Shown one piece after another: positions 1-4,004 of a DNA stretch of 5,833 nucleotides. The stretch is from contig JAITNE010000066.1 of NCBI GenBank assembly GCA_031290635.1, positions 1-5,833 on the forward strand, given 5' to 3'. The notes beneath the pieces were generated by a model that saw only the letters and a list, made by a program, of their open reading frames with translations, did not search any database and was not told the DNA's origin. Both the position numbers and the translations under genes were made by a program. Within the stretch, counting starts at the first letter, position 1. Each line of letters begins with the position of its first letter. This stretch comes from Tannerella sp. (GTDB lineage Bacteria; Bacteroidota; Bacteroidia; Bacteroidales; Tannerellaceae).

Positions 1-1578
1 ACAGGGAAGGACACAACGGAGTATTATTTGCTCACTAAAGATTATGTATCGACCTCAACATTTGAGGGGCGTGAAGTGTTGAAAATCGAAGCCGAAGGAC
101 TTACGCGGCTGGCTAATGCAGCGTTCCGCGACGTAGCTTTCCTGTTGCGTCCCGAGCATCAGCAACAGGTCGCTAATATCCTCGCTGACCCTCAAGCGAG
201 CGAGAACGATAAGTTTGTAGCCCTCACCTTCCTGCGCAATGCTGAGGTCGCGGCTAAGGGCAAACTGCCTTTCTGTCAGGACACCGGCACTGCGATCATC
301 GTTGGCAAGAAAGGTCAGCAAGTATGGACTGACGGCAACGACTCCGAAGCGCTCTCGAAGGGAGTGTATATCACTTATACTGAAGAGAATCTGCGCTATT
401 CACAGAATGTAGCGCTCGACATGTACAACGAAGTCAATACTCGTTGCAATCTGCCGGCGCAGATAGACCTCTATGCTACCGAAGGCGTTGAATACAAGTT
501 CCTTTGCGTAGCCAAAGGCGGAGGTTCGGCTAACAAGACATACCTTTATCAGGAGACTAAAGCCTTGCTCAATCCGGCTAAACTCGTGCCTTTCCTTGTT
601 GAGAAGATGAAGACGCTCGGCACTGCTGCCTGCCCTCCCTATCATATCGCATTCGTGATTGGCGGTACTTCGGCTGAAGTTAACCTCAAGACCGTCAAAC
701 TCGCTTCGGTGCATTACTACGACCATCTGCCAACTACGGGCAACGAGGGCGGTCAGGCTTTTCGCGACGTCGAACTCGAAAAACAAGTCCTCGAAGAAGC
801 CTATAAAATAGGGCTTGGCGCACAGTTTGGAGGCAAATATTTTGCTCATGACGTGCGCATCATCCGCCTGCCGCGTCATGGCGCTTCCTGCCCTGTCGGC
901 ATGGGCGTTTCATGCTCGGCTGATCGCAATATAAAAGCTAAGATAAATAAAGATGGCGTCTGGATTGAGAAACTCGAAGAAAATCCGGGTCGTTTTATCC
1001 CCGTCGCACTGCGTCATGCAGGCGAAGGCGAGGCTGTACGCATCGAACTCAATCGCCCGATGGCCGAGATACTGCAAGAGTTGGATAAATATCCTGTTGC
1101 AACGCGTCTCTCGCTTAACGGCACAATCATCGTAGGCCGCGATATAGCTCATGCTAAACTTAAAGAGCGCATAGACAGCGGCGAAGGTCTGCCTCAGTAT
1201 ATCAAAGACCATCCGATCTATTATGCCGGTCCTGCCAAGACTCCTGCGGGTATGGCTTCAGGATCGTTTGGACCTACTACCGCCGGACGAATGGATTCGT
1301 ATGTTGATTTGTTTCAGTCGCAGGGTGGTAGCATGGTGATGATAGCTAAAGGCAATCGCAGTCAGCAAGTTACGGATGCTTGCAAGAAATACGGCGGAAT
1401 TTATCTCGGCAGCATAGGAGGGCCGGCTGCTGTTCTGGCTCTCGAAAGTATTAAGAAAGTTGAGTGCCTCGAATATCCCGAACTCGGCATGGAAGCAATA
1501 TGGAAGATAGAAGTCGAAAACTTCCCCGCCTTTATTCTTGTGGACAATAAAGGCAATGATTTCTTCAAAACCCTGTGA
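1..1578 (+). CDS. fumA: Class I fumarate hydratase (iron-sulfur fumarase), 5'-truncated by window edge
   Basis: Interconverts fumarate and (S)-malate in the cytoplasm; in Bacteroidales this step belongs mainly to the reductive branch from oxaloacetate to succinate. The frame is open to base 1. The residues before the TTG at 28 (GKDTTEYY) read as normal family sequence, so the start lies upstream and only about 10-20 N-terminal residues are missing; 525 residues are visible and the family is about 540-550. The three cluster cysteines are C92 (PFCQDTGT), C211 (AACPPYH) and C297 (GASCPVG). Their spacing, 119 and 86, resembles E. coli FumA (119 and 94). The C-terminal beta domain follows, with [37 protein letters not shown], the catalytic-region KGNRS and GSIGGPAA. 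Both domains are in one chain, unlike two-subunit alpha/beta fumarases. FumA and FumB cannot be told apart here, so the symbol marks the family. The neighbours are unrelated and convergent. Confidence 0.96.
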   Translation, partial: TGKDTTEYYLLTKDYVSTSTFEGREVLKIEAEGLTRLANAAFRDVAFLLRPEHQQQVANILADPQASENDKFVALTFLRNAEVAAKGKLPFCQDTGTAIIVGKKGQQVWTDGNDSEALSKGVYITYTEENLRYSQNVALDMYNEVNTRCNLPAQIDLYATEGVEYKFLCVAKGGGSANKTYLYQETKALLNPAKLVPFLVEKMKTLGTAACPPYHIAFVIGGTSAEVNLKTVKLASVHYYDHLPTTGNEGGQAFRDVELEKQVLEEAYKIGLGAQFGGKYFAHDVRIIRLPRHGASCPVGMGVSCSADRNIKAKINKDGVWIEKLEENPGRFIPVALRHAGEGEAVRIELNRPMAEILQELDKYPVATRLSLNGTIIVGRDIAHAKLKERIDSGEGLPQYIKDHPIYYAGPAKTPAGMASGSFGPTTAGRMDSYVDLFQSQGGSMVMIAKGNRSQQVTDACKKYGGIYLGSIGGPAAVLALESIKKVECLEYPELGMEAIWKIEVENFPAFILVDNKGNDFFKTL

Positions 1579-1605
1579 AGATGCAATGACTGAGCTATGA
1601 TTATC

Positions 1606-1651
1606 GTAAAAAGTACAATAAGCTTACTGTAAAAAGTACAACAAGTTTATT
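1606..1651. repeat. Two tandem copies of a 23-bp repeat between convergent genes
   Basis: Copy 1 starts at 1606 and copy 2 at 1629. They match at 20 of 23 positions and share the 13-base core GTAAAAAGTACAA. The junction (1614-1631) is itself a near-palindrome centred on AAGCTT, with 8 of 9 base pairs matching. The repeat begins 28 bp after the fumarase stop and lies beyond the terminator of the RRM gene, so it is in noncoding DNA. It could be an operator-like pair, a transcript-end or processing element, or slippage duplication of A/T-rich sequence. Nothing here decides among these. Confidence 0.6.
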
Positions 1652-1656
1652 ATAAT

Positions 1657-1693
1657 AAAAAAAGCGTTGATAGCTGTGAAACTATCAACGCTT
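1657..1693 (-). terminator. Rho-independent terminator of the RRM protein gene
   Basis: A perfect 12-bp stem pairs AAGCGTTGATAG (1662-1673) with CTATCAACGCTT (1682-1693) around an 8-base loop. Read on the - strand, the stem runs into seven T residues (the A-run at 1657-1663) and then A/T-rich sequence, which is the classical intrinsic form. The stem begins about 20 bases after the RRM gene stop. On the + strand no T-tract follows, so it would stop fumarase transcripts poorly, although the hairpin could still protect their 3' end. Confidence 0.88.
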
Positions 1694-1713
1694 GGAGGTG
1701 ATGGACAAAGAGA

Positions 1714-2082
1714 TTAGTATCTCTTGTATCCGCCTTCTTTTCTAAAGCCGCCGCCGCTGCCGCCGTCTCTTCTGAAACCGCCGCCACCGCCGCCGTTACC
1801 ACGACCTCTGCCACCGCCGCCTCCAAATGAAGGCCGCTCAGCGCGAGGGCGTGCAACGCTAACAGAGATGACTTTTTCGTCAAGCTCTGCTCCGTTTAGT
1901 TCGTCGATTGCTTTTTGCCCTTCTTCATCGTTAGGCATGTCCACAAACCCGAACCCTTTTGATCTTCCGGAGTCTCTGTCTGTAATAATTTTGGCAGAAG
2001 AGACTTCGCCATACTCTGCGAATAACGCATTTAAGTCAGCATCACTTACGCTGTAGCTTAAACCTGAAATGTAAATGTTCAT
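1714..2082 (-). CDS. Single-RRM RNA-binding protein with Gly/Arg-rich tail
   Basis: A 122-residue cytoplasmic RNA-binding protein. One RNA recognition motif fills residues 1 to about 80: RNP2 is IYISGL (3-8) and RNP1 is KGFGFVDM (42-49), with aromatic Y4, F44 and F46 in the RNA-contact positions. Residues 87-118 form a low-complexity RGG-like tail (GGGGGRGRG, GGGGGGFRRD, GGGFRKEGG) ending in YKRY. Bacteroidota lack a recognised Hfq in many lineages and carry several such proteins (the Rbp family of Bacteroides), which act as global RNA-binding regulators or chaperones; the exact role here is inferred. The ATG at 2080-2082 fits because RNP2 begins at residue 3, as is usual for the family. There is no Shine-Dalgarno motif; the upstream stretch is A/T only. 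The gene is monocistronic, with its own promoter, long leader and terminator. It also resembles plant and cyanobacterial glycine-rich cold-inducible RRM proteins. Confidence 0.93.
   Translation of the reverse strand: MNIYISGLSYSVSDADLNALFAEYGEVSSAKIITDRDSGRSKGFGFVDMPNDEEGQKAIDELNGAELDEKVISVSVARPRAERPSFGGGGGRGRGNGGGGGGFRRDGGSGGGFRKEGGYKRY
1729..1824 (-). repeat. Low-complexity coding tract for the Gly/Arg-rich tail
   Basis: The + strand shows repeated CCGCCG-type triplets, which on the - strand encode GGC/GGT glycine runs broken by Arg, Phe and Asp. Within it GGGFRRDGG and GGGFRKEGG are two near-copies of a nine-residue unit (residues about 100-108 and 110-118), suggesting growth by duplication. 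The tract is prone to length change by slippage. Confidence 0.7.
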
Positions 2083-2200
2083 TTAACTAGTAAATTAAAA
2101 TAAATAATAAATAAATTGATTGAGTAGGAAGATTAAAGGGACAGACTGCTTTAAAATAAAGTGTAAAAAGAAGAACAATGCCATAAAATTCACGCCCAAA
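2083..2200 (-). promoter_or_regulatory. Long A/T- and pyrimidine-rich 5' leader of the RRM protein gene
   Basis: If transcription starts about 7 bases after the -7 element, the message has a leader of roughly 115-120 nt before the ATG. The last 40 bases are almost only A and T, as is usual before Bacteroidota starts without a Shine-Dalgarno motif. Further up, on the - strand, there is a pyrimidine-rich stretch (TTCTTCTTTTTACAC) and a weak CTTTA/TAAAG inverted repeat (2149-2161). Long leaders occur on cold-shock-type genes and on autoregulated RNA-binding protein genes; regulation here is inferred only. Confidence 0.45.
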
Positions 2201-2206
2201 TCGCAG

Positions 2207-2236
2207 CAAAGATACGTAATTTATTTGATAAACAAT
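2207..2236 (-). promoter_or_regulatory. Bacteroidota-type sigma-ABfr promoter for the RRM gene
   Basis: On the - strand TATCTTTG (2214 down to 2207) matches the -7 consensus TAnnTTTG fully. Eighteen bases upstream, ATTG (2236-2233) matches the -33 consensus TTTG at 3 of 4 positions; the usual spacer is about 19-21. No comparable pair was noticed closer to the gene. It would start transcription near 2200. Confidence 0.68.
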
Positions 2237-2253
2237 CTTTTTTCTCGATTTTC

Positions 2254-2267
2254 ATGTTATTTAACAT
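2254..2267. promoter_or_regulatory. 14-bp perfect palindrome upstream of the RRM gene promoter
   Basis: ATGTTA-TT-TAACAT has two 6-base arms around TT. It sits 17 bp upstream of the -33 element on the - strand, a position suited to an activator or a repressor dimer. A/T-rich palindromes of this size can arise by chance, so the functional reading is weak. Confidence 0.35.
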
Positions 2268-2411
2268 TTCAATTCTGCTTTCTGCAACCACAAATCCGTC
2301 TTGAAACCTTGCTCGAAACACATCCTATGCCCTGTATTAATGAGGGTTTAAGCTCTTTCTTGCTTGGAATGACGCTATAAGCGGCGTGCTAACCTTACTC
2401 CCCTACTTTTT
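2268..2411. other. Intergenic remainder between hmuV and the RRM gene promoter, no feature seen
   Basis: This completes the 329-bp gap 2083-2411. I found no convincing ORF, RNA gene or GC-rich hairpin followed by a T-run on the - strand, so no intrinsic terminator for the hmu operon is visible. The operon may end by another mechanism or read through into the RRM gene. Confidence 0.5.
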
Positions 2412-2744
2412 CTATTCCGGCACGTAAATAATTTCACCGTTTTCGAGTTCGTAGGCGACGCCAACACGACGACCGCGTGAATGGCTGTCTGACTGGTCGG
2501 ACGATGGAGTGTAGCGGTTGATTTTGCCGCCTTCCTTAGTGATGATTTCCATATTGTCCTTGCCGGGATTCTTGACTATCGTAAAGTCCTCTTTAGTAAA
2601 TACTTCCGTCATGTTTAGATGCATGACCATGGCCACCATCAAAGCGACGGCAAAAACCATGGCGACGTCAAACATATTGACTACTACGCTTAGTGGATCG
2701 GCGTCTTCTTCATTGAAGAACCGGCGGCGGTTTCTTTTTTTCAT
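2412..2744 (-). CDS. hmuV: DUF2149 protein, ExbD/TolR-like single-helix membrane protein (HmuV)
   Basis: A 110-residue inner-membrane protein and the probable partner of HmuU. The N-terminus is strongly basic (KKRNRRR), then comes an acidic NEEDADPL stretch and one transmembrane helix (about 19-42) that opens with FDVAMVFAVALMVA. This lines up with the ExbD segment FIDVMLVLLIIFMVA, placing D26 where ExbD has its essential D25. The positive-inside rule puts the N-terminus in the cytoplasm and the C-terminal 65 or so residues in the periplasm, as in ExbD. The tail ends in RVGVAYELENGEIIYVPE, the DUF2149 signature. The ATG at 2742-2744 is chosen over an upstream in-frame start at 2804 because it overlaps the hmuU stop as ATGA, and because the extra 20 residues would be hmuU codons read out of frame. 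It is the last gene of the operon. The name follows the P. gingivalis hmu locus and is not the ABC ATPase HmuV. Confidence 0.85.
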   Translation of the reverse strand: MKKRNRRRFFNEEDADPLSVVVNMFDVAMVFAVALMVAMVMHLNMTEVFTKEDFTIVKNPGKDNMEIITKEGGKINRYTPSSDQSDSHSRGRRVGVAYELENGEIIYVPE

Positions 2745-3334
2745 TGCGTATGGTTTATTATGCGTGAGACATATTCGAGGGCGTAAAGGTCTTTGGCGTA
2801 CCAACGTTGCTTGAATTGCAAAGTTACTAAGCCTATAGCGCTGATTACTAATCCTATAACGGTTGTAGCAAAGACAACCTGCATATTGTATGCCATGCCG
2901 GAAATATCGCCTGTCGAAAGCCCTACTAATGCGGGACTCATCGCTATCAGCGTGCCGATTAAACCAAGCACAGGTCCCATCTTTGCAAGTATTTTGGACA
3001 GTGATAAATCCTTGTCTGCCTCATTTTCGAGACTCGACAGCAGATACTCGGCGTATGCTTCGCTCGGCGCAGAGGTCAATAAGTCGCGTAAATATTTAAT
3101 AAACAGTGAATTATCGCCGTTAGGAAGTAAGGATTTCAGTTCTTCGATGTTTTCGACGGACAAAGATTTTATTCGACTCTGAAACAGCGCATCATTGCGG
3201 CGTTTGAGCATCATTTGACCGTAGAAACTACCAAGCAGAACCAGCGAACGCGCAAAGAGCGCAAGCAGAATAATAATGTCTGGAATGAGCAGTGCATTTG
3301 CTACCCAAAACAGTGATTTAGAGATTATTTCCAT
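2741..3334 (-). CDS. hmuU: MotA/TolQ/ExbB-family proton channel protein (HmuU)
   Basis: A 197-residue inner-membrane protein and the probable stator or channel subunit paired with HmuV. There are three predicted helices, at about 12-36, 119-138 and 148-172, with a cytoplasmic domain of about 80 residues between the first two (rich in Leu, Ser and Glu). This is the ExbB arrangement. Helix 2 holds GPVLGLIGTLIAM and helix 3 holds MQVVFATTVIGL. Aligned by eye to E. coli ExbB, T128 falls on T148 and T158 on T181, two pore residues. The pore glutamate E176 falls on V153, next to Q152, so that carboxylate appears to be missing. The ATG at 3332-3334 overlaps the hmuT end by 17 bp; no Shine-Dalgarno motif precedes it, only A/T-rich sequence. 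The length is close to that of ExbB relatives. Together with HmuV it probably couples proton flow to work on HmuS. It is unrelated to the permease HmuU of ABC systems. Confidence 0.88.
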   Translation of the reverse strand: MEIISKSLFWVANALLIPDIIILLALFARSLVLLGSFYGQMMLKRRNDALFQSRIKSLSVENIEELKSLLPNGDNSLFIKYLRDLLTSAPSEAYAEYLLSSLENEADKDLSLSKILAKMGPVLGLIGTLIAMSPALVGLSTGDISGMAYNMQVVFATTVIGLVISAIGLVTLQFKQRWYAKDLYALEYVSRIINHTQ

Positions 3335-4004
3335 TTGTTTTATTTTTAAATTTCCATTTTAATTTGTTGATAATCAATCCTATAAAGAAGAATAGCAGAA
3401 AGCCTCCAATCGCAAGCGATAAGGCTTGCAGATTTGGAGGTTTGTTGATTGCGGCATAAACGGTTGTGCCGTTAACCGTCGATATTAGTCCGATAACGCA
3501 GACAAAAATGCTAACCAAAAGCGTTGCTTCGAGGCGGGATTCGCGCTCAGGAAGCAGTCGGCGACAAAGCAGGCTCAGTAAGGGAAATGCGAGCGCTACG
3601 ATCGTCGCGAAGAGGTATGACAGCCTTGTGAAATTCATCCCCGTCATGCTGAAGACAAGTTGAGTCAGCAAGTAAAACAGCACAGGGAAAATGAGCAGTC
3701 CGGGATAGATATTCAGCAGTCGGCGTAGCAAGTTATGGCGTTTAGTGGCGGTCAGTTCATAGACACAAAAAGCGAAGAACACAGCCGATTCGACGGTGAG
3801 CAAAACGGCCATGTTCTGCGCTACATGTGTATCTTTAAGAAAATCAGCAAGTTGCGTTTTAGACTGCATGACTGCCAACGGACATGTCGCGATAATGAAT
3901 CCGCCGCACAGCAAACCGAATAGCGTCGTTTGCAACGGCTTCCGGTAACTGCCTTTCAGCACGGCGTTTATCAGAATAAAAACGATAAGTATTTGTAAAA
4001 TCAC
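3318..4004 (-). CDS. hmuT: Seven-helix inner-membrane protein of the hmu operon (HmuT)
   Basis: A 228-residue polytopic membrane protein of no recognised enzyme family. Seven hydrophobic segments can be read at about 2-16, 25-46, 63-84, 98-118, 127-147, 158-184 and 192-214, followed by a basic tail (KLKWKFKNK). Basic loops (KRHNLLRR at 88-95, CRRLLPERESR at 147-157) suggest the cytoplasmic sides. H60 and H90 lie near membrane edges and could bind haem, but this is only a possibility. The start is GTG at 4002-4004, overlapping the hmuS TGA as GTGA; the first residues MILQILIVF open the first helix directly, so there is no separate signal peptide. Its place between the chelatase and the ExbB-like gene, and the position match to hmuT of P. 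gingivalis, support a role in the same membrane complex or in moving a tetrapyrrole or metal across the membrane. It is not the ABC binding protein HmuT. Confidence 0.75.
   Translation of the reverse strand: MILQILIVFILINAVLKGSYRKPLQTTLFGLLCGGFIIATCPLAVMQSKTQLADFLKDTHVAQNMAVLLTVESAVFFAFCVYELTATKRHNLLRRLLNIYPGLLIFPVLFYLLTQLVFSMTGMNFTRLSYLFATIVALAFPLLSLLCRRLLPERESRLEATLLVSIFVCVIGLISTVNGTTVYAAINKPPNLQALSLAIGGFLLFFFIGLIINKLKWKFKNKTNGNNL

Noticed and set aside
28..30. TTG at 28 as the fumarase start
   Set aside because: The frame stays open to base 1 and the upstream codons read as conserved fumarase sequence (GKDTTEYY), so the true start is outside the window.
1606..1651. Repeat pair as a CRISPR array
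   Set aside because: There are only two copies, directly adjacent, with no unique spacers and no cas genes.
1657..1693. Hairpin as the fumarase terminator
   Set aside because: On the + strand the stem is followed by GGAGGTGATGG rather than a T-tract; the T-run lies on the - strand side, so it belongs to the RRM gene.
1724..2056. Proline-rich + strand ORF
   Set aside because: It is the antisense reading of the glycine-rich RRM gene: glycine triplets read as proline on the other strand. The - strand frame has clear RNP1 and RNP2 motifs.
2120..2380. 86-codon + strand ORF in the intergenic gap
   Set aside because: It begins at a non-ATG codon, has low-complexity Lys/Asn content with no family resemblance, and runs through the RRM gene promoter and leader on the other strand.
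2745..2804. 20-residue N-terminal extension of HmuV
   Set aside because: It lies wholly within hmuU codons. The ATG at 2742-2744 overlaps the hmuU stop and gives the normal DUF2149 N-terminus.
2412..4004. HmuT/U/V as a haem ABC transporter
   Set aside because: No Walker A, Walker B or ABC signature motif is present in any of the three proteins, and none looks like a periplasmic binding protein; the shared names come from a different locus.
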